From Pseudomonadota bacterium (GTDB lineage Bacteria; Pseudomonadota; Gammaproteobacteria; Steroidobacterales; Steroidobacteraceae), in assembly GCA_023417315.1 (NCBI GenBank), contig JAEZFW010000018.1, positions 1 through 59,231 of the forward strand: a DNA stretch of 59,231 bases. Direction: 5' to 3'. Each line of letters begins with the position of its first letter. Position 1 is the first letter of the stretch. The notes beneath the pieces were generated by a model. That model did not search any database. It was not told where the DNA came from and was given only the letters and a program-made list of their open reading frames with translations. The position numbers and the translations under genes are program-made. This document shows, piece after piece, positions 32,722 to 41,587 of this stretch.

Positions 32722-33603
32722 GTGCGCCTGCCCTCACTCAAGTTCCTGAAGACATTCCAGCTCGCCGCAACGCGCTTGAGCTTCAAAGCTGCCGCGGATG
32801 AGCTCTTCATCACGCCCTCTGCCGTGAGCCACCAGATCAAGACTTTGGAGGAGCAGCTAGGCATCGCTTTGTTCGAGCGAGGCCCGCATTCACTCACGCT
32901 CACCGAAGCAGGGGAGAATTATCTACGTCACGTCGAAGGGGTCTTCACACGTCTCGAAGCCGTGACGGAACAGCTGCGCGTGAGTCATGGACGCGGCGTA
33001 GTGCGATTGCACGTGCCGCCCTTCTTCGCGACGGAAATGTTGCTGCCTAAATTGCAGGCCTTCTTGGACGGCCAGCCCAATACCGACATTCACATCAATA
33101 CGATCTTGTCGCCGCTGCAGGCACACCCCGCAGATGCAGATCTGTCGATCATCGTGGGACCCGCACCGCAAGTGGGTTACGCAGCACACAAACTGTTCTC
33201 GCAATCTTTCGTGCCTGCGTGCTCGCCCGCATTGCTCGCGCGCGTTCCTGTGCGCACGGTCGCGGACTTGAACATGCACTCTCTCATCGTTCACGAAGCG
33301 CGCCGTCGGGGTTGGGAGCAGTGGGCCGAATCACTCGGTGTCACGCTCAGACCGAAGAAGCTTCTGCGCTTCGATACGATGCACGCGGCTGCCGAAGCAG
33401 CAGAGCACGGCGCTGGAGTGGCGCTGGTTTCGACACCGCTCGCATACGAACGCTTCGCACAAGGCGCGCTCACGAAGGTATTCGATACCGAGTTGCACAC
33501 GGGCGAGAGCTACTACCTCATTCTGCGCACCGAAGATGCGCAACGAGAAGACGTTCAAGCTTTGACTCGCTGGATCGTTCAGGAGTTCAGCGCCGCGGCG
33601 TGA
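32722..33603 (+). CDS. LysR-family regulator, GcvA-like
   Basis: 293 residues starting at GTG 32722 with a good Shine-Dalgarno sequence 5 bp upstream. The helix-turn-helix is at about 5-60 (LSFKAAADELFITPSAVSHQIKTLEEQLG region), and the remainder is the two-lobed ligand domain. LPSLKFLKTFQLAATRLSFKAAA is typical of the GcvA-like subgroup. No divergent target gene is adjacent. The nearest upstream genes are the encapsulin pair in the same direction, so a target cannot be assigned. Confidence 0.88.
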   Translation: MRLPSLKFLKTFQLAATRLSFKAAADELFITPSAVSHQIKTLEEQLGIALFERGPHSLTLTEAGENYLRHVEGVFTRLEAVTEQLRVSHGRGVVRLHVPPFFATEMLLPKLQAFLDGQPNTDIHINTILSPLQAHPADADLSIIVGPAPQVGYAAHKLFSQSFVPACSPALLARVPVRTVADLNMHSLIVHEARRRGWEQWAESLGVTLRPKKLLRFDTMHAAAEAAEHGAGVALVSTPLAYERFAQGALTKVFDTELHTGESYYLILRTEDAQREDVQALTRWIVQEFSAAA

Positions 33604-33704
33604 GAAGGGTTGAGGCCAGCATCAGAATTGATCGTTTGTCGCGGCTCGGGTGCGTTCGTAGATTGTCGTCGTCGCTTCTCAAAGCAATTTCGGAGGTCAC
33701 GGCG

Positions 33705-34022
33705 ATGAGTCAACGAACTGTTATGAAGATTTCATGTGCGACTCTGCTCCTCATGTGCGCGGCGATGCCAGCGCGTGCGGACTCTGCGATGGATGCATGC
33801 ATCGATGCATTCGTTGCTGAACATGTGCCCAAAGATAGGACCGTCAAGATTCGCAAGCTGGGCACGTCGCAGGCGATCAAAGGCGAAGAGCGCATCCTGC
33901 TCACTGCCAAAGGTGCGCGCAGCGGAACGTCGATCGCAGCAGCGAAGTGTGTGGTGAGCAGTGATGGCGAGAACGTAGCGCTGTACGATGAGCGCACGAC
34001 GATCGCAGCGAATACCCAGTAG
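33705..34022 (+). CDS. Small exported protein of unknown function
   Basis: 105 residues. CGGAGG (33691-33696) precedes ATG 33705. Signal peptide MSQRTVMKISCATLLLMCAAMPARA, then a compact domain with DACIDAFVAEHVPKDRTVKIRK and AAKCVVSSDGENVALYD, containing two Cys that could pair. Probably periplasmic. No family recognised. It ends 38 bp before a large hairpin (34060-34138) and seems to be a monocistronic unit. Confidence 0.7.
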   Translation: MSQRTVMKISCATLLLMCAAMPARADSAMDACIDAFVAEHVPKDRTVKIRKLGTSQAIKGEERILLTAKGARSGTSIAAAKCVVSSDGENVALYDERTTIAANTQ

Positions 34023-34059
34023 TCACAACAACCAAACACCGCCAGATGAGACGAGCTCT

Positions 34060-34142
34060 CTCACTCCGGGATGCGCGATAAAGTCACAAGCCCCCCCTCA
34101 CGACTTCGCGCGCTGCGGGATGCACCTCCCGGAGTGAGTTTT
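34060..34142 (+). terminator. Long nested hairpin, probable terminator
   Basis: Perfect 12-bp outer stem CTCACTCCGGGA (34060-34071) with TCCCGGAGTGAG (34127-34138), followed by TTTT (34139-34142). Inside, GCGCG (34073-34077) pairs with CGCGC (34107-34111) and AAGTC (34081-34085) with GACTT (34102-34106), around a C-rich loop. It lies 38 bp after the small exported protein gene. The size and nested pairing exceed an ordinary terminator, so a structured RNA or repeat origin is possible. The rest of 34023-34355 holds a short CTCCCT/AGGGAG hairpin (about 34149-34170) and no gene. Confidence 0.6.
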
Positions 34143-34355
34143 CGAATGCTCCCTTCCTCCTCGAGGGAGAAGGGGCACGGATGAGCGTTTTCGGAACTGA
34201 CTCGTACGCCGGTTCATTCATGCGATGAGCGAGTGCGAACGCATTCGGACCTTACGTTAACTCGGTCCCTGCAAATCTCGCTGCACGTTCAGACTGGGCG
34301 CAACGAACGAACATCGACGACTTCGCGAGGGAAGCCTCGTCGGTGAAGAGGGGAG

Positions 34356-34865
34356 ATGAGAGTGCACGAGATTTCGGTGGAGCGACGCAGCGGCCTCGAT
34401 CGCAGACATATGACGTTGAGCGCCTATTTACATGGAGCCCGCCAACCTCGCCGCCGAACCGGCCGCCGCAGCAGCGATCGTTATCCCGTGATCGATTGGC
34501 ACTCGCCTCGGGTGCTGGCGCTCGTCCTCGGGATCCTGGGCCTCAGTGCGATGGATGCCGTGCTGACCCTCGTACTGATCTCGCATGGCGCGCGTGAGGT
34601 CAATCCCGTGATGGCGTTGTTCGTTCCGCACAACCTCTTCGGTTTCGCAGCCGCGAAACTCCTGCTCACCGCGACTGGTTTGTGCGTGCTCGTGGCATGC
34701 AGCCGCATGCGGCTGTTTCGCGGTGTGCCCGGCGAAGTCTTCTTGTATGCGACATTGATCGCGTATGTGCTCCTCATCGGGTACGAGCTGAAGATGCTCC
34801 AGGACGCACCCATGATGGAGCTCGATCCGCCGCACTTCATCACAGCGCGGCCGAGCGCAAGCTGA
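34356..34865 (+). CDS. DUF5658 family membrane protein
   Basis: 169 residues: a basic cytoplasmic N-terminus of about 45 residues (RRSGLDRR; RRRTGRRSSDRYP), then three transmembrane helices (VLALVLGILGLSAMDAVLTLVLI, AAKLLLTATGLCVLVAC, VFLYATLIAYVLLIGYEL). The SAMDAVLT...REVNPVMA stretch is typical of DUF5658. Function unknown. It is convergent with the next small membrane protein. Confidence 0.75.
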   Translation: MRVHEISVERRSGLDRRHMTLSAYLHGARQPRRRTGRRSSDRYPVIDWHSPRVLALVLGILGLSAMDAVLTLVLISHGAREVNPVMALFVPHNLFGFAAAKLLLTATGLCVLVACSRMRLFRGVPGEVFLYATLIAYVLLIGYELKMLQDAPMMELDPPHFITARPSAS

Positions 34866-34895
34866 TCGAGCTGCGGCGCGGTTGGTCGAGCGCGC

Positions 34896-35303
34896 CTAAC
34901 GCGCGCGGCGAGCTCGCGTCGCGTAGCCGCCGGCATAGAGTCGCCACGCAAAGTACGTCCATGCCGAGAGCGTGCCGCTCACGACCGCGAGCACGAAGTG
35001 CGCATCGTCCAGAGTCTTGGCGGCAACGATCATGCAGCCCAACATCGAAAGCGTCGCTTGCCCGAGCCGCAGCTCCCAACGATCGACATAGTGGACCCAT
35101 TCCGCCGCGTAGTCCGCAAGACGGGTGCGATGCGGATCAAAGCCGAACACGTGCGAGAGAGCGATATAGGAGCCAATGCCTGCAATGCTCCACAACGCAA
35201 CTCTGGACAACTCGAAGTGCGTGTCCGTCGCGATCGCGTAACCCATGGCAACGAGCAGGAAAGTCGCGCAGGCAGCGAAGGCGTGCAGAGTTCGTGAGCG
35301 CAT
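34896..35303 (-). CDS. Small membrane protein of unknown function
   Basis: 135 residues with four predicted transmembrane helices (LHAFAACATFLLVAMGYAIA, RVALWSIAGIGSYIALSHV, LGQATLSMLGCMIVAAKT, FVLAVVSGTLSAWTYFAWRL) and a basic C-terminal tail. No family recognised. Convergent with the DUF5658 gene, 30 bp apart, with no obvious terminator between. Confidence 0.55.
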   Translation of the reverse strand: MRSRTLHAFAACATFLLVAMGYAIATDTHFELSRVALWSIAGIGSYIALSHVFGFDPHRTRLADYAAEWVHYVDRWELRLGQATLSMLGCMIVAAKTLDDAHFVLAVVSGTLSAWTYFAWRLYAGGYATRARRAR

Positions 35304-35610
35304 TGTTGTTGCTTCCGGTAGATCGCGGGGCGCTGCGCCAATGAAAGCGCAGTTCGCGGCATGGATCTGTGACCTGCTTCATGCTGTGCGCTCTCGACAG
35401 GGCCAGCTGCCGCTCTTAGCACGCACGCTGTAAGCGCGAAGGATCGTAACAGCAAGTCGGCGGAGTAGTCTGTAGGCCGAGGGTCTGACGGACAAATCGC
35501 ACCTCCGACTCGCCCTTTGTCTTACTGCATTGCGCAAGCACGCAGCGGTCTGTCGTACACTTCGCCATGAATGACGAAATCGCAGGGCCAGGGTAGGCAG
35601 CGCTGATGGC
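35304..35610. other. Intergenic region upstream of the second hybrid kinase
   Basis: 307 bp between divergent genes with no credible coding sequence. I see no clear hairpin, promoter pair or Shine-Dalgarno sequence, although promoters of both flanking genes are expected here. Confidence 0.45.
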
Positions 35611-37680
35611 ATGAGAACAACGATGAAGTTTTTTCGGCGCTCACTCGTCGCACTCGGGATCGCAGCAACCCTCCCGACGGTCGTCTTCGCGGCGTTGGGG
35701 GTATTCTACCTACTCAAGATCGAGCGCGATCGGCTCGAAGCGACCACATTAGACGCGGCCAATCATCTCATTCACCTGGTCGATGGGCGCTGCCAGCGGG
35801 ATCTCGCAGTACTGAGTGTCCTCGCCGGCTCCTCGACCCTCGTGCAGCCTAACTGGAAAATTTTTCACGCACGCGCAGCGGCCGTCCTCGCCGCCAATCC
35901 AGAGTGGGCAACAGTGCTGGTGCTCGATGCACATGAGTCGCAGCAGATTCAGACCGGCGGTCCAGAAGGCGTCCAGCTCTCTCCGATTCCCGCATCACAC
36001 CTGGACGCCGTGCAGGAGGTGCTGAGCACGCGGGCAGCGATGGTTGGCGATATCGAGCGCGGGGAAGAACCTGTCGTGTGGCTGTATGCGCCGGCGGATG
36101 TGGGGGAAGAAGCTCGCTACATCATTGCAGCGTCGGTTCGCGCGCAGGTCTTTCAGGACATTCTCCTCACCGAGGCGCTGTCCGCGGGTACTTCCGCGCT
36201 CGTGGATCGGCACGGTAACTTCATCGCGCGCAGTCGCGACTACGAAGCGCGTGTCGGCACACCGGCGACGCGTTTCGTCAGAGAGGCGATCGTGCAGGGC
36301 CAGCGCGGATTCTATGCAGGCGAAACGTACGAAGGTTTGAAGAACTACACTGCGTTCGATACATCGAGCCGCACGCGGTGGTCGATTCATATCGCGGTCC
36401 CGTCTTCTCTCATCGACTCCCCGACTGCATGGTCGCTTGCGATCGCTGGGCTGGCGGGGCTCGGCGCGGTCCTCCTCGCAGGTGTGCTCGTCGTTCTCGT
36501 GTTGCGCGACATGGCGGAACGGCGGCGGGCCGAAGAAGCTCTGAGGCAATCACAGAAAATGGAAGCCGTCGGCCAGCTAACGGGCGGCATCGCGCACGAT
36601 TTCAACAATCTGCTCACGGCCATCATCGGCAACTTGGACATGATTCACACGCGCGCGGCCGGGAACGAGCGCGTGCAACGCGCGGCGGCAAACGCGCTCG
36701 AAGCCGCACGGCGTGGCGCCAAGCTCGCGGCTCAGCTCCTCGCCTTCTCCCGCACGCAGCGTATGGTCGTTCGCAGGATCGACTTGCAGCAGCTCTTGAG
36801 CGGCATGAGTGGGCTGCTCACGCAGTCCGTCGGTCCGTCGATTCGCGTCGAGATCGAGGTCGATCCGGATGCCACCTTCGTCGTGAGCGATCTCAACCAG
36901 CTCGAGCTCGCGTTGCTCAATCTCGCTGTCAATGCACGCGATGCGATGAACGGATCCGGTACGCTCACGATCCGCGCGAAGCGCGCGAGCGATGTCGATC
37001 GCTCGTTGCCCGCTGGCGACTACGTGAATCTGTCGGTGAGCGATACGGGCTCAGGAATGACGGAAGAGGTTCGCGCACGTGCCGTCGAGCCGTTCTTCAC
37101 GACCAAACCGACGGGGCAAGGAACGGGTTTAGGTCTTTCGCAAGTCTACGGGGTGGTACGAGAATCGGGCGGGACGCTGCTCATCGACAGCGAACCGGGT
37201 AGAGGCACGACCATCAGCTTGATCCTGAAGCGTGCTTCAGAAATAACGGCCTCTCCGATGACGCGCCCCGGCAAGCCACTCCCAGCACGGGCGGAAACGG
37301 CGACGCATGAGAACGCGAGCGTTCGCGTGCTGGTTGTCGATGATGACCGACTAGTGCGTCGCTTCATGAGCGAATCGCTGCGCGCGCTCGGGTTTCAAGT
37401 AACGGATTGCGCAGACGGTCAGAGCGGGATCGACGCGCTGCGTTCGAACGCGTTCGACCTTCTCATTGTGGATTTCGCGATGCCGGGCATGAATGGCGCG
37501 GAAGTCGCGCGCGTCGCGCGCGGCTTACACCCGAAGCTCAAGATCCTGATCGTGTCCGGTTATGCGGACAGCCTGGCATTGGAAGCTGCGGTAGGCGATG
37601 CGCCGCAATTGCGTAAGCCGTTCGATATGGCGGAGCTGCAAACGGCAGTCAAGCAGCTGCTCGCGCTCGAGCCTGCCTGA
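35611..37680 (+). CDS. Membrane hybrid sensor histidine kinase with periplasmic sensor and receiver domain
   Basis: 689 residues. Transmembrane helix 1 (about 13-33), a periplasmic sensor of about 250 residues likely of Cache type (VVWLYAPADVGEEARYIIAASVR; GTSALVDRHGNFIARS), helix 2 (about 280-303), a HisKA segment with GGIAHDFNNLLTAIIGNLDM, an HATPase domain (LNLAVNARDAM, SDTGSGM, GTGLGL), and a C-terminal receiver (VLVVDDDRLVR; VDFAMPGMNG; LRKPF). ATGs at 35611 and 35623 are both possible. No dedicated response regulator is adjacent. The phosphate may pass through a phosphotransfer protein encoded elsewhere. Confidence 0.9.
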   Translation: MRTTMKFFRRSLVALGIAATLPTVVFAALGVFYLLKIERDRLEATTLDAANHLIHLVDGRCQRDLAVLSVLAGSSTLVQPNWKIFHARAAAVLAANPEWATVLVLDAHESQQIQTGGPEGVQLSPIPASHLDAVQEVLSTRAAMVGDIERGEEPVVWLYAPADVGEEARYIIAASVRAQVFQDILLTEALSAGTSALVDRHGNFIARSRDYEARVGTPATRFVREAIVQGQRGFYAGETYEGLKNYTAFDTSSRTRWSIHIAVPSSLIDSPTAWSLAIAGLAGLGAVLLAGVLVVLVLRDMAERRRAEEALRQSQKMEAVGQLTGGIAHDFNNLLTAIIGNLDMIHTRAAGNERVQRAAANALEAARRGAKLAAQLLAFSRTQRMVVRRIDLQQLLSGMSGLLTQSVGPSIRVEIEVDPDATFVVSDLNQLELALLNLAVNARDAMNGSGTLTIRAKRASDVDRSLPAGDYVNLSVSDTGSGMTEEVRARAVEPFFTTKPTGQGTGLGLSQVYGVVRESGGTLLIDSEPGRGTTISLILKRASEITASPMTRPGKPLPARAETATHENASVRVLVVDDDRLVRRFMSESLRALGFQVTDCADGQSGIDALRSNAFDLLIVDFAMPGMNGAEVARVARGLHPKLKILIVSGYADSLALEAAVGDAPQLRKPFDMAELQTAVKQLLALEPA

Positions 37681-37699
37681 CTGTTACGCGCGCTCGCCG

Positions 37700-38179
37700 C
37701 TACATCGAGATCTTCCGATTCTCGCCCATATTTGTCGGCTTGCCGGTCACGGAGGCTTTCGCGACACCGAATAAGTACGCGGCGCGGCCGGGGGAATCCC
37801 AATACTCGGCGCGTTCGATCCGCACTCTGAGTAATGCCAACCGCGGATCGTCCAGCCCTTGCGGAAACCAGGCTTTCGCCATCGGGGTCCAAAGCTCCTC
37901 CGCTTTGCTTCGATCCTGCACGATCTCGGCCGTGCCCGAGACCGCTACATAGACATTCTGATCCGTGTCCGAATAAGTCACACTCGCGCGCCGGTCGTCC
38001 TCGATCTCATGCACTTTCGCGGAATCGAGCGAAGTGAAGAACCACAGCTCGCCGTCGTTCGCGTACTGCAGCGTCGCGAGCGGTCGCGTATGCAGCGTTC
38101 CATCGGGTTCGACCGTCGTGAGCATGGCGATACGCATGTCCTTGATGAGCTCGCCGAGCTTTTCGTAATCAGATCTCAT
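37700..38179 (-). CDS. Pyridoxamine 5'-phosphate oxidase-like split-barrel flavoprotein (general stress type)
   Basis: 159 residues. The FMN-binding split barrel is visible as IAMLTTVEPDGTLHTRPLATLQ, ELWFFTSLDSAKVHEIEDDRRASVTYSD, and YVAVSGTAEIV; the C-terminus ARVTGKPTNMG-like stretch is typical of the general stress protein 26 group. Likely a flavin- or tetrapyrrole-binding protein, not a true PLP synthase. ATG 38179 is chosen because GAGGGGCAGG precedes it. Longer upstream frames lack homology. It is convergent with the hybrid kinase, 19 bp apart. Confidence 0.85.
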   Translation of the reverse strand: MRSDYEKLGELIKDMRIAMLTTVEPDGTLHTRPLATLQYANDGELWFFTSLDSAKVHEIEDDRRASVTYSDTDQNVYVAVSGTAEIVQDRSKAEELWTPMAKAWFPQGLDDPRLALLRVRIERAEYWDSPGRAAYLFGVAKASVTGKPTNMGENRKISM

Positions 38180-38352
38180 AGCCTGCCCCTCGTGATAAGT
38201 ATCCTGGACAACTTGAGAGCGGCTGAGCGAGTTCCGGCGTGCGGCGATTGATTTGCTAGGATTGCGTGCGTCACGACTGAACGCGCTAGTGGGCCTGCTA
38301 CGCAGGCACATCCACCACGACAGTCACTCACATCACCTACGAAAGCCCATCC

Positions 38353-39042
38353 ATGCCTTATACGACGCACGAGTCCAACGAAGCCGTGATCCTCGAACCG
38401 AAGGACCCAGCGAGCAGCACTGTCGTGTGGTTACACGGTTTAGGCGCGGACGGCTACGACTTCGTGCCGCTCGTGGAGGAGCTGCAGCTGCCCGCCGCTT
38501 TAAAGACGCGCTTCGTGTTTCCTCATGCGCGGCAGCGGCCGGTCACGATCAACAATGGATTCGTGATGCGAGCGTGGTACGACATCCGAGGCTTCGGCCT
38601 TACGAGCGGCGAAGACGAAGCAGGGATTCGAGAGTCAGACGCGATCGTACGAACGTTCATCGAGAAAGAAGTTCGTTCGGGCATTGCGCCCGAGCGCATC
38701 GTTCTCGCTGGTTTTTCGCAGGGCGGTGCCATCGCGCTGCATACGGGATTGCGATATCCGCAGGCGCTCGCTGGCATCCTTGCTTTGTCGACCTATCTAC
38801 CGGTGCGCGAGCTGCTGTCGAACGAAGCGAGCGAGGCGAACCGGACGACTCCCATTCTGATGTGTCATGGCAGTCGCGATCAGGTGGTGCCGGAGATGGC
38901 CGGAAAACTGTCGCGGGACTTGCTCCTGGGAATGAGCTATCCCGTGGAATGGAAGAGCTATCTCATGGAGCACCAAGTCTCCATGGAAGAAGTGGCAGAT
39001 ATCGCAGCGTGGCTGCGACAACGGCTGCAGCGGAACAACTAA
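38353..39042 (+). CDS. Carboxylesterase/phospholipase-type alpha/beta hydrolase
   Basis: 229 residues. Alpha/beta hydrolase of the EstB/acyl-protein thioesterase group: oxyanion region VVWLHGLGADGYDF, nucleophile Ser in LAGFSQGGAIA, catalytic Asp in HGSRDQVVP, and His in LMEHQVSMEE. No signal peptide, so cytoplasmic. Hydrolyses small carboxylic or acyl esters. The exact substrate is unknown. DUF3096 follows 48 bp downstream. Confidence 0.9.
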   Translation: MPYTTHESNEAVILEPKDPASSTVVWLHGLGADGYDFVPLVEELQLPAALKTRFVFPHARQRPVTINNGFVMRAWYDIRGFGLTSGEDEAGIRESDAIVRTFIEKEVRSGIAPERIVLAGFSQGGAIALHTGLRYPQALAGILALSTYLPVRELLSNEASEANRTTPILMCHGSRDQVVPEMAGKLSRDLLLGMSYPVEWKSYLMEHQVSMEEVADIAAWLRQRLQRNN

Positions 39043-39090
39043 ACCGGGTGCAGCGTACCGGTGCTGTCGTCGTCACCTGGATTCACTCAC

Positions 39091-39240
39091 ATGAGCTTCC
39101 ACCTCGCGCTCGGCCCGCTCGTTTCGCTCATTGCAGGCATTCTGATTCTGATCGTGCCCCGACTTCTCAACTACATCGTGGCGATCTATCTCATCCTCAT
39201 GGGACTCATCGGATTGTTCGGACCGATCGGCTTCAGCTAG
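39091..39240 (+). CDS. DUF3096 small membrane protein
   Basis: 49 residues starting at ATG 39091: two hydrophobic segments, LGPLVSLIAGILILIVPRLL and the IVAIYLILMGLIGLFG stretch, with NYIVAIYLI and LIGLFG typical of DUF3096. Function unknown. Probably part of the inner membrane. Found in frame with a clean stop at 39240. No strong Shine-Dalgarno sequence is seen upstream. Confidence 0.8.
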   Translation: MSFHLALGPLVSLIAGILILIVPRLLNYIVAIYLILMGLIGLFGPIGFS

Positions 39241-39447
39241 GTAATCGCTGCCTGGGTCTTCGTCCGGCGGAACTCGCGCCCGGGTAACCGACACCCCCCG
39301 ACCGAGGGGAGTAAGCGACGTCGTTGCACCCTTTTGCGATGAAGCGTGCCGCGCAAACGACCGAAGGATGTCTTTTCGCCGCGCCGTTCCTTAGAGTTCG
39401 CTCGTTAGGAGCCTAAGCTTCCGAGACGCCCAGCGAGCCCCAGCCGA

Positions 39448-40602
39448 ATGACGCTTCCTGACCTCAAACACAATCGGAACCTCTTGTTCTGGTCGCTGCA
39501 CGCGGCCGGCTGGGCAGGGTACGGCATCTCCCAGTACATGGGCGCGCTCCTATGGGGCAAGCCGATCTCGTATACCCAAGTCATTCTCATCAGCGCCGTC
39601 TGGGGATTCATCGTCAGCGCACCGCTACGCTACATCTGCCGATGGCTTTGGGGACGGTCGCTGAAGTTCATGATCCCAGTCGCGCTCGGGGTCGCGTATG
39701 TGGATGCGCTTGCCTGGCGAGTGGTGGTGAACTGGGCGTACCAGCGTTATGACCCCCAACACCACGTCAACTTCTGGATCGATCTTTTCAGCGGCGGGTT
39801 CAGCGCGGTCTATCTCATCGCCGGCTGGATGGGTCTTTATTTCGGCGTGAGATACTACGAGTCGATGCAGCAGCAACGGGAAGCGGCGCTGCGAGCGTCC
39901 ACGCTCGCGCAAGAGGCGCAGCTCAAGATGCTGCGCTATCAACTCAATCCGCACTTTCTGTTCAACACCCTGAATGCGATCTCGACGCTCATCCTCGACA
40001 ATCGCAACTCGACCGCGAACTCGGCGGTCACCGGGCTCTCCGAGTTCTTGCGCTACACGCTCGATCAGGACCCAATGAAGAAGGTGACGGTGTCGCAGGA
40101 GATCGAAGCGCTTGATCTGTATCTCAACATCGAGAAGATGCGCTTCGGAGATCGACTCAAGATCGAATTCAACATCGAGGACACCGCGACCGATGTGCTG
40201 ATGCCCAGTTTGCTGCTGCAGCCCCTCATCGAAAACGCCGTCAAATACGCCGTGTCGCCGCGCGAAGAGGGCGGCTGCATCCGCATCGGAGCGCACCTGA
40301 CCGGCGGCATGCTGCAACTGGAGGTGTCCGACGACGGTCCCGGCCTCAGAGATACCTCGCGGCTGCAGAATGGACGTGGCGTTGGCATCCGCAATACCTG
40401 CGAGCGATTGCGTGTGCTCTATGCGGATCGCGGTCAGGTGAGCGTTACGAACACCGAACCGGGGCTGCGTGTCGCACTGACGTTCCCGGCTGAACGTGCA
40501 ACGCGCAGCGAAAGCGCGCCCGTGCAGCAGCGCAACCCGTTCGAGAATCCGTCGCGTAACGAAGCGATGGCTCGCAACATGGATCTGTCCGGACGTTACT
40601 GA
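39448..40602 (+). CDS. LytS/AlgZ-type sensor histidine kinase
   Basis: 384 residues. Four N-terminal transmembrane helices (about 12-35, 45-67, 75-95, 118-140), a short coiled linker, a His_kinase domain with phospho-acceptor region YQLNPHFLFNTLNAIS, and an HATPase domain with LLQPLIENAVKYA and SDDGPGL. Belongs to the PF06580 family, which pairs with LytTR regulators. Its stop overlaps the LytTR gene start by 1 bp, so they form a two-component pair. The stimulus is unknown. Confidence 0.92.
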   Translation: MTLPDLKHNRNLLFWSLHAAGWAGYGISQYMGALLWGKPISYTQVILISAVWGFIVSAPLRYICRWLWGRSLKFMIPVALGVAYVDALAWRVVVNWAYQRYDPQHHVNFWIDLFSGGFSAVYLIAGWMGLYFGVRYYESMQQQREAALRASTLAQEAQLKMLRYQLNPHFLFNTLNAISTLILDNRNSTANSAVTGLSEFLRYTLDQDPMKKVTVSQEIEALDLYLNIEKMRFGDRLKIEFNIEDTATDVLMPSLLLQPLIENAVKYAVSPREEGGCIRIGAHLTGGMLQLEVSDDGPGLRDTSRLQNGRGVGIRNTCERLRVLYADRGQVSVTNTEPGLRVALTFPAERATRSESAPVQQRNPFENPSRNEAMARNMDLSGRY

Positions 40603-41453
40603 TGCTTCCACTTCCGCGTATGAACACGATGACCGAAGCACCCATTCGAGCGATCCTCGTGGACGATGAGGAGCTCGCTCGCAGAGGCATTCAAATTCGA
40701 CTGCAACATCATCCCGACATCGTCGTTGTCGCCGAGTGCGGCAACGGCCGCGAAGCGCTCGAGACGATCGCGCGGGAGAAGCCGGATCTCATGTTTCTCG
40801 ATATTCAGATGCCAGGCTTGTCAGGCTTCGATGTGCTCACTCGGATACCGCACGAGTCCTTGCCGATGACGGTCTTCGTCACGGCGTACGACCGTTATGC
40901 GTTGGATGCCTTCGAGGCGCAGGCACTCGACTACCTCCTCAAGCCCATCAACGACGCACGCTTCGTGCAAGCAATCGATCGCGTGCGAACGTACTGGCAG
41001 CAGCGCAACGCGGTGTCGCAACGCGAAAAGCTCATGCAGCTGCTCGCTTCCACGCAAGGTAGCGGCGCGCTCGATCCGCAGGTCGTCAAGGAGCACCTGC
41101 AAGCCGCGATGATGAAGCGTTATCCGCAGGTGCTCCCGATTCGGGAAGAGTCCGGGACCGTTCGAGTCGACGTGCGCACGATCGACTGGATCGACGCCGC
41201 TGGGGATTACATGTGCGTGCACGCCGATGGGCAGACCTATGTGTTGCGCGAGACGATGAAGTCGCTCGAGGCGATTCTGGATCCGACGATCTTCCAGCGT
41301 GTGCACCGTTCAACGATCGTGAACGTCAATCGTGTACGCCGCCTGCGTCCGCACACGAACGGGGAGTACTTCCTCGCGCTCGAGAACGGCCAGGAGATCA
41401 AGCTCAGCCGCTCTTATCGTGATCGCGTCGATCAGCTGCTGCAGCGGCGCTGA
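40602..41453 (+). CDS. LytTR-family response regulator
   Basis: 283 residues. Receiver domain: acidic residues in AILVDDEELARR, phospho-Asp in DLMFLDIQMPG, Thr in VFVTAYD and Lys in YLLKPIND. The LytTR DNA-binding domain follows at about 180-280, with VRTIDWIDAAGDYMCVH and FQRVHRSTIVNVNRVRRL. Partner of the LytS-type kinase upstream. The targets are unknown. Array E begins 16 bp after its stop. Confidence 0.93.
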   Translation: MLPLPRMNTMTEAPIRAILVDDEELARRGIQIRLQHHPDIVVVAECGNGREALETIAREKPDLMFLDIQMPGLSGFDVLTRIPHESLPMTVFVTAYDRYALDAFEAQALDYLLKPINDARFVQAIDRVRTYWQQRNAVSQREKLMQLLASTQGSGALDPQVVKEHLQAAMMKRYPQVLPIREESGTVRVDVRTIDWIDAAGDYMCVHADGQTYVLRETMKSLEAILDPTIFQRVHRSTIVNVNRVRRLRPHTNGEYFLALENGQEIKLSRSYRDRVDQLLQRR

Positions 41454-41468
41454 TGCGGGCAGTTAGAT

Positions 41469-41587
41469 GGCGATCGGGGATAGGCGATAGCGGATAGGGA
41501 GAACCGCTGCCGCGCTGTTCGATTCTGACTATCGCCTATCCGCTATCCCCTATCGCCTTCTGACTATCCGCTCTCCCTATCCCCTTC
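41469..41587. repeat. Array E: GGGATAG heptamer array with three arms
   Basis: Left arm 41469-41503 (five heptamers) pairs with right arm 41523-41557 at 28 of 35 positions. A second right arm, 41558-41587, repeats the TTCTGACTATC start of the first, so there are two right arms in direct orientation. Unit variants GGCGATA and GCGGATA occur in both arms of the main pair but in exchanged order. It lies between convergent genes. The second right arm supplies the stop codon of the EamA gene. Unit and closure are shared with array D. Confidence 0.85.

Noticed and set aside
32541..32801. Short plus-strand frame before the lysR gene
   Set aside because: No ribosome-binding site or homology, and it runs into lysR in another frame.
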